Notes: generated by a model not told the origin, from the letters alone. Counted from the first letter of the stretch, positions 40,282-51,300 are shown. The stretch is DNA of 64,000 bases from Alphaproteobacteria bacterium (GCA_016861165.1 BOKV01000010.1:50055-114054), one strand, 5' to 3'. Translations and numbers: made by a program.

Positions 40282-42807
40282 ATGCCAGGGGGCGGTCGAC
40301 CATGGACCGGGCATGCGGGCCGGCGTCACGGCCCGCGGTGGATGCGCGCCCTCGCCGCGGTGCAGCTGACCATCGCCGCGGCGGCCATCACCAGCCTGGC
40401 CGCCAATGCCGCCTTCGCCCAGACCGGCGTGGCCGAGGGCTTCGTCGCCGGTCTGTTCTCGTCGAACAACATCATCCTGCTCGCCGTCTTCGGCGGCGCC
40501 ATGAGCTTCGCGCTGCTGTCGGCCTCATGGCTGATCCTCGAACGTGGCCGCATCACCAGCGAGAATGCCGAAATGAAGGCGCGCATCGCCGACCTGCGCG
40601 CCGCCAACGAACGCATCGAGGCGCTCGTCAACGTCGCCGACCAGCGCATCGTCGTCTGGAACGGCAGCGACGACAGCCCGGCGATCATGGGGCGGCTGTC
40701 GACGGCCAGCGGCGCCCCGCAGGAACGGGCCGAGTTCCTCGCCTTCGGCCGCTGGCTGTCGCCCGACTCGGCGATCAGCTTCGAGAGCGCGCTGAAGCGG
40801 CTGCGCGGCGGGGCCGAGGCGTTCGACCTGCCGCTGGTCACCCGCAAGGGCGGCGTCATCGAGGCACAGGGCCGCACGTCGGGGCGTTTCGCCTTCGTGC
40901 GGTTCGTCGAACTCTCCGGCGAGCGCTCGGCGCTGTCGCGGCTGGAAGCCGAGCACGCGCGGCTGATGGCGACCTTCGACACCATCCAGGCGCTGTTCGA
41001 CCTGCTGCGCATGCCGGTCTGGCTCAAGGACTCCTCCGGCGAGATCTACTGGGCCAACCGCGCCTATGCCGAGGCGGTCGACCGGCCGGACGGCGAAGCG
41101 GCGGTGCGCGACCGGCTGCAACTGCTCGACAGCTTCGAGCGGCGCGAGGTGGCCGCAGCCGAGCGCGAGCGCGGCTTCTTCCAGGGCCCGCTGCCGGCCG
41201 TCGTCTCCGGCGACCGGCGCATCCTCGACGTGGCCGAGGCCAAGACCGCCGCCGGCGCCGCCGGAATCGCCGTCGACCGGGGCGAGATCGAGGCGGTGCG
41301 GGCGATGCTGCGCCAGACCGTCGCCAGCCACCGCCAGACGCTGGACCACCTGGCCACGCCGATCGCCATGTTCGACCGCCAGCAGCGCCTGCAGTTCTGC
41401 AACTCCAGCTTCCAGAAGCTGTGGAGCCTCGGCGAGGGCTTCCTTGCCGGTCAGCCGACCAATGCGCAGGTCCTCGACGCGTTCCGCGAGGCGCGCAAGC
41501 TGCCCGAACGGCCGGACTGGCGCAAATGGCGCGACGGGCAGCTCGAGATCTACCAGGCGGTCGAGCCGCGCCACGAGTTCTGGCACCTCGCCGACGGGCA
41601 GACGTTGCGCGTCATCGCCAATCCGCATTCGGAGGGTGGCGTCACCTGGGTGTTCGAGGACGTGACCGAGCAGTTGGCGCTGCAGAGCAACTACAACGCG
41701 CTGATGCGGGTGCAGGGCGAGACGCTCGACCACCTGGCCGAAGCGGTGGCGGTGTTCGGTCCCGACGGGCGGCTCAGGCTGTGCAACCCGGCCTTCAGCG
41801 AATTGTGGCGGCTCGAAGCCGGGCTGGCGCTGGCCGGCACCCATGTGTCGGCGCTGTCGGGCGCCTGCCGGGCGCGACTCGTCGCCAACGAGGAATGGGA
41901 CGCCATCGCCGCGGCGATCACCGATGTCGACGAGATGCGCGGGGAGAAGGGCGGCCGGCTCGAAACCGTCGACGGCAAGGTGCTCGACTACGGCCTCGTG
42001 CCGCTGCCGGAAGGCCAGTCAATGCTGACGCTGGTCGACATGACCGCCGCCGTCAACGAGGAGCGCGCGCTCAAGGAACGCAACGAGGCACTGGAGCAGT
42101 CGGACCTGATCAAGAGCCGTTTCCTGCAGCATGTCTCCTACGAATTGCGGGTGCCGCTGACCTCGATCGCCGGCTTCGCCGAGATGCTGACCATGCCCGA
42201 GACCGGTCGCCTCAATGCCAAGCAGTCCGAGTATGTCGGCCACGTCACGAGTGCCGCCGGCACGCTGAAATCGATGATCGACGACATCCTCGACCTGACC
42301 ACCATCGATGCCGGCGCCATGGCGCTCGACATCGCCCCGACGCGCCTGGCGCCGCTCATCGATTCATGCCTCGCCCAGCTCGACGAGCGCATGCGCGCGC
42401 ACGCCATCGAGACCGGGATCAGCATCGAGCCGGGAGCCGAGATGCTGATGACCGACCCCGATCGCGGCCGCCAGATCCTGCTCAACCTGCTTGCCAACGC
42501 GGTGGCGGCCTCGCCCGACGGCGGCACCGTCACCATCACCGCGGCTCCGGTCGGCGACATGATCGAGATCGCGGTTGCCGACCAGGGGCCCACTGTGCCG
42601 CGCGAGGAACGCCAGCGCGTCTTCGACCGCTTCGAGGCGCGCGCCGGCGCGCGGCGCGGCCGCGGCAGCGGCCTCAGCCTGCCCATCGTCAAGAGCTTCG
42701 TCGAATTGCATGGCGGCACCGTCCATGTCGAGGATGCCGACGGACGCGGCGCCCGCTTCGTCTGCCGCTTCCCCCACGACCGCGAGGCGGCCAGGGCCGC
42801 CGCGTGA
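40282..42807 (+). CDS. divL: DivL-like tyrosine pseudo-histidine kinase with PAS domains
   Basis: Membrane-anchored PAS/kinase-like protein (841 aa). Two N-terminal hydrophobic segments (about residues 20-45 and 55-80) precede several PAS-like regions (two clear ones near 365-480 and 485-590). The dimerisation box reads FLQHVSYELRVPLTSIAGFAE: the usual phosphoacceptor His (SHELR) is replaced by Tyr, as in Caulobacter DivL. The ATPase domain has LLNLLANAVAASPDGG and GRGSGLSLPIV, but G1 is altered (VADQGPTVP). DivL steers CckA and the CtrA cell-cycle pathway. The ATG 40282 follows GAGAGGA; a TTG at 40174 is less likely. Its position upstream of tsaE matches alphaproteobacterial order. Confidence 0.85.
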   Translation: MPGGGRPWTGHAGRRHGPRWMRALAAVQLTIAAAAITSLAANAAFAQTGVAEGFVAGLFSSNNIILLAVFGGAMSFALLSASWLILERGRITSENAEMKARIADLRAANERIEALVNVADQRIVVWNGSDDSPAIMGRLSTASGAPQERAEFLAFGRWLSPDSAISFESALKRLRGGAEAFDLPLVTRKGGVIEAQGRTSGRFAFVRFVELSGERSALSRLEAEHARLMATFDTIQALFDLLRMPVWLKDSSGEIYWANRAYAEAVDRPDGEAAVRDRLQLLDSFERREVAAAERERGFFQGPLPAVVSGDRRILDVAEAKTAAGAAGIAVDRGEIEAVRAMLRQTVASHRQTLDHLATPIAMFDRQQRLQFCNSSFQKLWSLGEGFLAGQPTNAQVLDAFREARKLPERPDWRKWRDGQLEIYQAVEPRHEFWHLADGQTLRVIANPHSEGGVTWVFEDVTEQLALQSNYNALMRVQGETLDHLAEAVAVFGPDGRLRLCNPAFSELWRLEAGLALAGTHVSALSGACRARLVANEEWDAIAAAITDVDEMRGEKGGRLETVDGKVLDYGLVPLPEGQSMLTLVDMTAAVNEERALKERNEALEQSDLIKSRFLQHVSYELRVPLTSIAGFAEMLTMPETGRLNAKQSEYVGHVTSAAGTLKSMIDDILDLTTIDAGAMALDIAPTRLAPLIDSCLAQLDERMRAHAIETGISIEPGAEMLMTDPDRGRQILLNLLANAVAASPDGGTVTITAAPVGDMIEIAVADQGPTVPREERQRVFDRFEARAGARRGRGSGLSLPIVKSFVELHGGTVHVEDADGRGARFVCRFPHDREAARAAA

Positions 42808-42837
42808 AGCGGCTGGCGCGGCGCGGCGACCGGCGCG

Positions 42838-44379
42838 ATGGACCGCACGATCAGGCGAAGGCTCGAGGACGAGACGGCCACCGAGCAGCTCGGTGCCGAC
42901 ATCGCCATGGCGCTGTCGCCCGGCGACGTGCTGGCGCTGCGCGGCGGGCTCGGCGCCGGCAAGACGACGCTGGCGCGGGGGCTGATCCGCCAGCTCGCCG
43001 GCGAACCGGACCTGGAGGTCCCGAGCCCGACCTATACGCTCTGCCAGAGCTACTTTCTCGCCTTCCCGCTCCATCATTTCGACCTCTACCGCATCGGCGA
43101 TCCGGCCGAACTGACCGAGCTGGGGCTGGCCGAGGCGATGGAGACCGGGGTTGTGCTGGTCGAATGGCCGGAACGGGCACCTGATGCCCTCCCCGCCCAC
43201 GCCGTCACCATCGAGCTCGATCTCGATCCTGGCGGCGGCCGCACCGCCACCATCAGCGCCACCGGCGACGGCGACGGTACCGCGCTCGCCCGCATCGCCC
43301 GCAGCCTCGCCATCCGCGCCTTTCTCGACCTGGCCTGGGGGCGGCTGACTCGGCGCCGATTCCTGCAGGGCGACGCCTCGGCGCGACGCTACGAAACGGT
43401 GGCGCGGGACAGCCAGACCCGCATCCTGATGGACAGTCCGCGCCGGCCCGACGGGCCGCCGGTCAAGGATGGCAAGCCCTACAGCCAGATCGCCCATCTG
43501 GCCGAGGACGTGGTGCCGTTCATCGCTGTCGACCTGGCGCTGCGCCGGCACGGCTTCGCCGCGCCGCGGCTGTTCGCCGGATCGATCCGCGACGGCCTGC
43601 TCCTCATCGAACATCTCGGCAGCGAGGGGATCGTCGACGACCAGGGCCATCCAGTGGCGGCCCGCTATCGCGAGGCGGCGCGGCTGCTTGCCCGCCTGCA
43701 CGCCGTCGACTGGCCGGCCCGGCTGGCCGGTACCTGTCCGGGCGGGGAATCCTATGATCACCGCGTCCCCGACTATGATGCGCAGGCGCTGGTGATCGAG
43801 GCGAGCCTGCTGGTCGACTGGTACGTGCCCGCCTTCGCGGGCCAGCCGCTTGCGCCGGCCGACCGGCAGGCCTTCACCGACATCTGGACCGGTCTGGCCG
43901 CCACGCTCAGGACGGCCGAGCGCACGCTGGTCCTGCGCGACTACCATTCGCCGAACCTGATCTGGCGCGCCAGCGAGCCGTTCCCGGCCAATCTCGGCCT
44001 CATCGACTTCCAGGACGCCGTGTTCGGACCGACCGCCTACGATGTCGTTTCGCTCGCCCAGGACGCCCGCGTCGACGTGACGCCCGGGCTGGAAGCGGCG
44101 ATCGTCGCCGCCTATGTGGAAGAACACCGGCGGACGAGCGCCGGTTTCGACGAAGCCGCCTTCGACCGCGACCGCTCCATACTGGGCGCCCAGCGGGCCA
44201 CCAAGATCCTCGGCATCTTCGTGCGTCTCGACCGGCGCGACGGCAAGCCGGCCTATCTGCGCCATCTGCCGCGCATGCGCGCCTACCTCGCCCGCAACCT
44301 CGCCCACCCGGCGCTGGCCGAATACCGGCGGTGGTGCGCGGGCGTCGGCGGCATTATCCTGCCGGACGGCGATTCGTGA
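42838..44379 (+). CDS. TsaE-AmgK fusion: t6A-modification ATPase plus amino-sugar kinase
   Basis: Bifunctional protein of 513 aa. Residues 1 to about 155 are TsaE, the ATPase of the tRNA threonylcarbamoyladenosine complex: Walker A GGLGAGKTT at 36-44, SPTYTLCQSY, and HHFDLYRIGD. From about 165 an aminoglycoside-phosphotransferase-like kinase domain follows with LRDYHSPNLIW (catalytic Asp near 367) and IDFQDAVFGP (metal Asp near 393). That domain matches AmgK, which phosphorylates N-acetylmuramate/N-acetylglucosamine at C1. The murU gene next door supports this. The fusion is recurrent in Rhizobiales. Confidence 0.92.
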   Translation: MDRTIRRRLEDETATEQLGADIAMALSPGDVLALRGGLGAGKTTLARGLIRQLAGEPDLEVPSPTYTLCQSYFLAFPLHHFDLYRIGDPAELTELGLAEAMETGVVLVEWPERAPDALPAHAVTIELDLDPGGGRTATISATGDGDGTALARIARSLAIRAFLDLAWGRLTRRRFLQGDASARRYETVARDSQTRILMDSPRRPDGPPVKDGKPYSQIAHLAEDVVPFIAVDLALRRHGFAAPRLFAGSIRDGLLLIEHLGSEGIVDDQGHPVAARYREAARLLARLHAVDWPARLAGTCPGGESYDHRVPDYDAQALVIEASLLVDWYVPAFAGQPLAPADRQAFTDIWTGLAATLRTAERTLVLRDYHSPNLIWRASEPFPANLGLIDFQDAVFGPTAYDVVSLAQDARVDVTPGLEAAIVAAYVEEHRRTSAGFDEAAFDRDRSILGAQRATKILGIFVRLDRRDGKPAYLRHLPRMRAYLARNLAHPALAEYRRWCAGVGGIILPDGDS

Positions 44380-44437
44380 CACAGGCGTCACGAAAGCCGG
44401 CTATGCAACCAGCGAGGCAGCGCGGGACGGACGGCCG

Positions 44438-45178
44438 ATGGCAGAACAGGACGCGACAGGCGGCGCGCCCGAGACGGCGATGGTGCTCGCCGCCGGCCTC
44501 GGCACGCGCATGCGGCCGATCACCGAGCGGCTGCCAAAGGCGCTGGTGCGGGTGTGCGGCAAGGCGCTGATCGACCACGCGCTTGACGCGCTAGCGGCGG
44601 TCGGCACCGGCACGGCGGTGGTCAACGTCCACCATCTGGCGGACCAGGTCGAGGCGCATCTTGCCGCCCGGCCCGCGCCGCGCATCATCATTTCGGACGA
44701 GCGGGCACGGCTGCTGGAGTCCGGCGGCGGCATCGCCCGGGCACTGCCGGCGCTCGGCGCCCGGCCGTTCTACGTGCTCAACGCCGATTCGTTCTGGATC
44801 GAGGGCTCCCGGGCCAATCTCGGCCGGCTCGTGCGCCAGTGGGACGGCGGCGTCATGGACGGACTGCTGCTTGTCGCCGGCGTGACCAACGCCATCGGCT
44901 ATGCCGGCGACGGCGACTTCACCATGGATGCGGTCGGACGCCTGGTGCGCCGCGGCGAGCGGCGGGTGGCGCCGTTCGCCTATGCCGGCGCGGCAATCCT
45001 GCATCCCAGGCTGTTCGCCTCGGCGCCCGACGGGCCGTTCTCGCTCAACCTGCTGTTCGACCAGGCCCTTGAACGGGGCCGGCTGTTCGGTTTACGCCTT
45101 GACGGGCTGTGGCTTCATGTCGGCACGCCGGAGGCGATCCGCGAGGCGGAGGAGGCGATCGCCCGCAGCGCCGCCTGA
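44438..45178 (+). CDS. murU: MurU-like N-acetylmuramate-1-phosphate uridylyltransferase
   Basis: Nucleotidyltransferase of 246 aa. The N-terminal MVLAAGLGTRMRPITERLPKALV (about residues 15-37) is the sugar-nucleotide transferase signature with the lysine. FYVLNADSFWIEG supplies the metal-binding Asp, and the C-terminal DGLWLHVGTPEAIREAE completes the fold. With AmgK encoded immediately upstream it makes UDP-MurNAc directly from recycled MurNAc, bypassing MurA/MurB and so the fosfomycin target. The start is set by homology; upstream in-frame sequence is the tsaE-amgK gene in another frame. Confidence 0.92.
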   Translation: MAEQDATGGAPETAMVLAAGLGTRMRPITERLPKALVRVCGKALIDHALDALAAVGTGTAVVNVHHLADQVEAHLAARPAPRIIISDERARLLESGGGIARALPALGARPFYVLNADSFWIEGSRANLGRLVRQWDGGVMDGLLLVAGVTNAIGYAGDGDFTMDAVGRLVRRGERRVAPFAYAGAAILHPRLFASAPDGPFSLNLLFDQALERGRLFGLRLDGLWLHVGTPEAIREAEEAIARSAA

Positions 45179-45214
45179 GGCCGCCGGGTTCGCCAGCCAG
45201 CGGAGAATCGCGAT

Positions 45215-48200
45215 TTGCCGACACCGCCGACGAGCCGGCGCGGACGCGTCTTTTCCGTCCCGCCGGGAACGCCCTTCCTGAAGGAACTGGCCGCTGCCCT
45301 GGTCGACGGCCGCCTGGTCGACGGGTTCCGTCCGGCCGATGATCCGTTCCTGCTGCCGCAGGCGACGGTCTACCTGCCGAACCGCCGGGCGGCACGCGCC
45401 TTCGGCGGCGAGATCATCGAGGCGCTCGGCGGCGCCGCCGCGCTGCTGCCGGACATCCGCACGCTGGGCGACAGCGACGAGGACGAGCTGGCGCTCGCCT
45501 TTTCGCCCGGCGAGGCGGCCGACCTGCCGCCGGCGACCGGCACACTCGAACGCCAGCTGCAGCTCGCCGCGATGGTGCGCGGCTGGGCGACGGCACTGTC
45601 GCAGGCAACGCGCGAACTGTTCGGCGACGAGGACATCATCATTCCGTCCTCGGCCGCCGACGCACTGGCGCTTGCCGGCGACCTCGCCCGCCTGCTCGAC
45701 CAGATCGAGACCGAGGAGGTTGCCTGGGACGCGGTCGCCGGACTCGCCGGCACCGAGCACGCGCAATGGTGGGAACTCACGGTCGCCTTCCTGAAGATCG
45801 TCACCGAGCGTTGGCCGCAGCATTTGCGCGAGGCCGGCAAGCTCGACCCGTCGATCCGCCGGCGATGCCTGCTCGACCTGCGCACGCGACGCCTGACGGG
45901 GCGTCCGGGCGGCGGCCCGGTCATCGCCGCCGGTTCGACCGGCTCGATCCCCGCCGCGGCCCGCTTCATCGCCGCGGTCGCCCGCTGCGAGAATGGCGCC
46001 GTCGTGCTGCCCGGCATCGATTTCGACCTGCCGCAGCCGGTCTGGCAGCGCCTCGCCCGATCCGACGACGGCGAGAGCGAGCCGCTGCTGTCGACCCACC
46101 CGCAGCAGGGGCTCGCCCGACTGCTCGCCCGCATGCAGGTCGACCGCGGCGCGGTCGAACCCCTCGGCACGCCGGCACGGGTGGCGCGCCGGCGCCTCAT
46201 CAGCCTGGCCCTGCTGCCGGCCGACGAGACCGGGCGGTGGCACGACCTAGCGCCCGCCGCCGGCGTGGCGGAGCCGGGCAGCGACGCGCCATGCGCGCAC
46301 GTCGCCATCATCGAGGCGCCCGGCCGGCGCGAGGAGGCGCTGGCTATCGCAATCGCGCTGCGCGAGGCGCTGGAACAGCCAGGCCGCACCGCCGCACTCA
46401 CCACGCCCGACCGCACGCTCGCCCGCCGCGTGACCGCCGAACTGCGGCGCTTCGCCATCGCCGTCGATGACAGCGCCGGAACGCCGCTCACCCAGACGCC
46501 GGCCGGACGCTTCCTGCGTCTCCTCGTCGCGGCCGGCACCGGAGCCCGCGACCCCGTCGGCCTCACCGCGCTGATGAAAGACCCGGCGCTGAGCGAGGCG
46601 ATCGCAGGGGGCGATGGCCGGCCGGCGCGGCTGTTCGAGCTGGCGGTGCTGCGCGACGCGCCGGTCGTGCCGGCTGCTGGCGAACTGGAAGCGGCGGCGC
46701 GACGGGCGCGCGACCAGGCCCGACGGAATCGTTACGCTCCCGCAACAGTCGTTGCGATGCAACCGGGTGACTGGGCGTCGGTGGCGGCGCTGGCGCGCCA
46801 CGTCGACCGTGCCTTGGCGCCGCTCGCCCGGCTTGCGGCGGCGGGCGGAACCGTGGCGCTCGGCGCGGCAATCGCCGCCCTGCGTCAATCCGTCGCGCTG
46901 GCGCTGGCCGACCCGGACGGCGGCCGGCTCGCGGCGATGCGCGGCGGCCGCGAGCTGATCGGCCTGTTTGATGCCTTCGACGGACTCGACCCGCGGGCGA
47001 CCGGTGCCAACATGCCGGTGGCCGTGCGTGAACTGGCCGATGTCGCCCACGCGCTCGCCCGCGACGTCGTCGTCCGCGATATCCGTTTCGCTCACCCGCG
47101 GCTCCACATCTGGGGACCGCTGGAGGCGCGTCTTCAGCATGTCGACCGCATGATCCTCGGCGGCCTCAACGAGGGGACATGGCCGGCGCCGGCGCGCAAC
47201 GACGCCTTCCTCAACCGGCCGATGCGGTCCGAATTGGACCTTTCGCTGCCCGAACGGCGCATCGGCCAGTCGGCGCACGACTTCAGCCAGCTCGCCATGG
47301 CGCCGGAGGTGATCCTGACCCGCTCGATCAAGGTCGACAATGCCCCGGCCATCGCCTCGCGCTGGCTGCAGCGGCTCGCCGTCGTCGCCGGCGAGGACGC
47401 CACTGCGGCGATGCGCGGGCGCGGAGAACGCTATCTCGACCTTGCCGAAGCGATCGACAGTAACGGCAAGGTGGGGGCACGCGCCCGCCGGCCCTGCCCG
47501 CGCCCGCCGGTCGCCCTGCGGCCCGCCCGCCTGTCGATCACCGAGATCGAGACGTGGATCCGCGATCCCTATGCCGTCTACGCGCGGCATGTGCTGGGCC
47601 TGGCGCCGCTGCCGGCGCTCGGCCGGGAGGCCGACCCCGCGCTGCGCGGCGCCGTCTACCACGAGGTCTTCGCCCGCTTCGTGTCGCAGATGCCGCCTGC
47701 CGAAAGCGAGGCGGCGGCGCGCCAGCGTCTGGCCGACATCGCCGGCGAAGTCTTCCATGCCCATCAGGTCCCCGACGACGCGGCCGCGAGCTGGCTGCCG
47801 CGGCTGATGGAGATCGGACGGCTGTTCATCGACTGGGAACACACCCGTCGCGACGGCATCACCGGGCGTCACTGCGAGATCGCCGGCGAGATCGCGGTCG
47901 GCGACGGCGGCTTTCGGCTGCGCGGGCGGGCCGACCGCATCGACGTCACGACCGACGGCACGATCGCCGTGTTCGACTACAAGACCGGCACGTCGCCGAC
48001 CGCCAAGCAGGCGCGCATCTTCTCGCCGCAGCTCAGCCTCGAGGCACGCATGGCCGAGCTCGGCGCCTTCGGCCCGCATCTGGCGCGGCCGGCCGGAGAA
48101 TTGGCCTATGTGCGGCTGCGGCCGGGCGAGGAACTGCGCGTCGACCAGGTCGCCACCGACGAGCCGGGCGAATCTGCGGCCGAGCTCGCCCGGCAAACCT

Positions 48201-48361
48201 GGTCGCGCCTCGACGCCCTGGTCGCCGCCTACGGCGATCGCCGGCAGGGCTACCTGTCGCGCTATGCGGTGATGCGCGAGGGTGACGTCAAGGGCGACTA
48301 CGACCATCTAGCGCGGGTGCGCGAATGGTCGGTCGGCGACGGCGATGACGACGATGGCTGA
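45215..48361 (+). CDS. addB: Double-strand break repair protein AddB
   Basis: Large subunit (1,048 aa) of the AddAB helicase-nuclease that resects DNA ends for recombination. It shows the alphaproteobacterial AddB pattern: YLPNRRAARAF near residue 50, a degenerate helicase core, GGLNEGTWPAPARNDAFLNRPMR near 650, and the C-terminal nuclease domain with ITEIETWIRDPYAVYARHVL, AVYHEVFARF and the catalytic VFDYKTGTSPTAKQA near 925. It starts with TTG, GGAGA upstream. The addA ATG lies inside its last codons (17-bp overlap), so the subunits are translationally coupled. Confidence 0.95.
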   Translation: MPTPPTSRRGRVFSVPPGTPFLKELAAALVDGRLVDGFRPADDPFLLPQATVYLPNRRAARAFGGEIIEALGGAAALLPDIRTLGDSDEDELALAFSPGEAADLPPATGTLERQLQLAAMVRGWATALSQATRELFGDEDIIIPSSAADALALAGDLARLLDQIETEEVAWDAVAGLAGTEHAQWWELTVAFLKIVTERWPQHLREAGKLDPSIRRRCLLDLRTRRLTGRPGGGPVIAAGSTGSIPAAARFIAAVARCENGAVVLPGIDFDLPQPVWQRLARSDDGESEPLLSTHPQQGLARLLARMQVDRGAVEPLGTPARVARRRLISLALLPADETGRWHDLAPAAGVAEPGSDAPCAHVAIIEAPGRREEALAIAIALREALEQPGRTAALTTPDRTLARRVTAELRRFAIAVDDSAGTPLTQTPAGRFLRLLVAAGTGARDPVGLTALMKDPALSEAIAGGDGRPARLFELAVLRDAPVVPAAGELEAAARRARDQARRNRYAPATVVAMQPGDWASVAALARHVDRALAPLARLAAAGGTVALGAAIAALRQSVALALADPDGGRLAAMRGGRELIGLFDAFDGLDPRATGANMPVAVRELADVAHALARDVVVRDIRFAHPRLHIWGPLEARLQHVDRMILGGLNEGTWPAPARNDAFLNRPMRSELDLSLPERRIGQSAHDFSQLAMAPEVILTRSIKVDNAPAIASRWLQRLAVVAGEDATAAMRGRGERYLDLAEAIDSNGKVGARARRPCPRPPVALRPARLSITEIETWIRDPYAVYARHVLGLAPLPALGREADPALRGAVYHEVFARFVSQMPPAESEAAARQRLADIAGEVFHAHQVPDDAAASWLPRLMEIGRLFIDWEHTRRDGITGRHCEIAGEIAVGDGGFRLRGRADRIDVTTDGTIAVFDYKTGTSPTAKQARIFSPQLSLEARMAELGAFGPHLARPAGELAYVRLRPGEELRVDQVATDEPGESAAELARQTWSRLDALVAAYGDRRQGYLSRYAVMREGDVKGDYDHLARVREWSVGDGDDDDG

Positions 48362-51300
48362 ACGGCGCGCCATCCCGGCCGAGACACTGGAGGCGCAGGC
48401 GCGCGCCAGCGATCCGGCCGCGTCGGCCTGGGTGTCGGCCAATGCGGGCTCCGGCAAGACGCATGTGCTGGCGCAGCGCGTCATCCGGCTGCTGCTGGCC
48501 GGGGTGGAGCCGGCCCGCATCCTGTGCCTGACCTTCACCAGGGCGGCAGCGTCCGAGATGTCGAACCGCATCTTCGAGCGGCTCGGCGGCTGGGCGAGAA
48601 TGGATGATGGCGCACTCGCCGGCGAATTGCGCGCGCTCGCCGCAGCGCCGCCCGACGGGGCGGCGATCGCCCGCGCCCGCACGCTGTTCGCGCTGGCGCT
48701 CGACACGCCGGGCGGGCTCAAGATCCAGACGATCCACGCCTTCTGCGAGGCGCTGCTGCACCAGTTCCCGCTTGAGGCCAACGTGCCCGGCCATTTCGAG
48801 GTGGTCGACGAACCTGGCCAGCGCGAGTTGCTCGAGGAAGCGCGCCGGCTGACCCTCGCCATCATCGACGCGCCCGGGCAGGAGCGCCTGCGCGAGGCCT
48901 TCGGCTTCCTGGTCGACAACGCCAGCGACGTGGCGATCGACAAGGCGCTGGGCGAGATCGTCGTCGAGCGCGAGCGCTTCGACGACTGGACTGGCGGCGA
49001 CATCGACGCCGCCATGGCGCCGCTGTGGCGCCAGTTCGGCATGGCGCCGGAGACGACGCGCGACGGGCTGATCGCCCAGATGCTGGAAGGGATGCCGGTG
49101 AGCGACGCCGAACTGGAGCGGCTGGCAGCGCTGGCGAGGGTCGAGGGCGGCACGACCAATCGCGATTTCGCCGAGGCCGTGGCGGGCTACCTGGCGGCGG
49201 GCGACGTGCTGGCGCGGCTGCGGCTGCGCAACCGCATGCTGCTGACGGCGGGCAAGAAGACCGCGCGGGTGACCATCGTCACCAAGGCGGTGCTGGCCGG
49301 CGCGCCGGATCTCGCCGACAAGCTTGCCGCCGCCGCGGCGCAGGCCGAGGCCGATCAACGGATGCTCGCCAACTGGCGCATGCTCAAGGGCTCGGCCTGC
49401 CTGTTCCGCTTCGCCGACGCGATGCTCGATCGCTACGAGACGCTCAAGCGCAGCCGCGCGCTCGTCGACTTCGCCGATCTGATCAGCCGTGCCGGCAACC
49501 TGCTCAACCGCACCGACGTGCGCGACTGGGTGCGCTACAAGCTCGACCGCGGCATCGACCACGTGCTGATCGACGAGGCGCAGGACACCAGCCCCCGACA
49601 ATGGGAGATCATCGACGCCATCGTCGCCGAATTCCATGCCGGCGAGGGCGCGCAACGGGCCGAGCGAACCGTCTTCGCCGTGGGCGATGAGAAACAATCG
49701 ATCTTCTCGTTCCAGGGCGCCGATCCGGCCGGCTTCGCCCGCCAGGCGGCGACGATCGGCCGGCGCGCCGGCGCCGCCGGCAAGCCGTTCCGCCCGGTCC
49801 GGCTGAACCTCTCCTTCCGCTCCTCGCCAGACATCCTGGGCGCGGTCGACCGTGTCTTCGCACTGCCCGAGAATGCCCGCGGACTTGGCGAGGACAGCAA
49901 GGGAACGGTGCATGCGGCAATCCGCACGAGCGATCCCGGCGAGGTCCGGCTGTGGCCGATCCTCGCCCGCCAGGCACCGGCCGAGCGGACCGACTGGCTG
50001 GCGCCGGTCGACGCGCCCGAGCCGGACGACCCGGCGATCGCCCTCGCCAGGCGCATGGCCGCGACGATCCGCCGGTGGATTGACACCGGTGAAAAGCTGC
50101 CGGGCCGCGACCGGCCGATCCGCCATGGCGACATCCTCATCCTGGTGCGCAAGCGTGACCGGTTCATGACCGCGGTTATCCGCGAACTGAAGCAGAGGGG
50201 GCTGCGCATCGCCGGGGCCGACCGGCTCAAGCTGACCGAGCACATCGCCGTCGAGGACCTGATGGCGCTCGGCCGGGCCATCGCCATGCCGCTCGACGAC
50301 CTGTCGCTGGCGGCGGTGCTCAAGAGCCCGTTGTTCGACGTCGACGAAGAAAGCCTGCTCGCGCTTTGCGCCGAGCGCGGCGGCCGGCCGCTGTGGGACC
50401 ATCTGCGGCGGCTGGCCGACGCCGGTGGAGACCTGTCGGGCCGTGCCGGCGCGCTCCTCGCCCGGCTCGAGGAGCTGCGGGCGGACGCGGCCAGTGCCAC
50501 CGTCCACGGATTCTATGCACACGTTCTCGGCCGCGCCGGCGGACGGCGCGCCTTCCTCGCCCGGCTCGGCAGCGAAGCCGAGGACGTGCTCGACGCCTTC
50601 GAGGAGGCGACGCTCGACCATGAGCAGCGCGGCGGCGCCGGTCTTGAGGATTTCCTGGCGAAATTCGGCAGGGCCGAGCCGGAAATCAAGCGCGACATCG
50701 ACGTGCGCCGCGACGAAATCCGCGTCATCACGGTGCACGCCGCCAAGGGGCTGGAGGCGCCGATCGTCTTCCTGGTCGACCCGTGCTCGCCAGGCTACAT
50801 CGCTCAGTTCGCCCCGTCGGTGATCCGGCGGGGCGGCAATGGCGGACCGGACGGCTATCTGTGGGTCCAGGGCGCCAGGGACGCCTCGCCCGCCATCGGC
50901 GGGCGCATGGCCGAGATCAGGGCCAGCGCCGAGGAGGAGTATCGCCGGCTGCTCTATGTGGCGATGACGCGGGCGGCCGACCGGCTGGTCGTGTGCGGCT
51001 ATCGCGGCCTCAACGAGCCCAAGGAGGACCATTGGCACGTGATGGTCGAACGGGCGCTGCGGCCCGATGCCCGCCCCGTTGTCGACGCGGCGGGGAACCC
51101 GGACGGTTTCGTCTGGCGGCACCCCGACCCCGCCGTGAGAGCGGCGGCGCGGGAGCGGCCGGCCACGGCCCCGGCCGCGCCACCCCTGGCGCCGGCCCCG
51201 GCCGTTCCGCCCTGGCTTTGGCGCGACGCCACGGCCGAGCCGCCGCTGCCGCGGCCGCTCAACCCGTCCGCCGCGCTGGTGCTCAAGGGCCGCCCGGTGA

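Noticed and set aside
40302..43184. 960-codon open frame overlapping divL in another frame
   Set aside because: Arginine/glycine/alanine-rich shadow without domains; the divL frame has PAS and kinase motifs.
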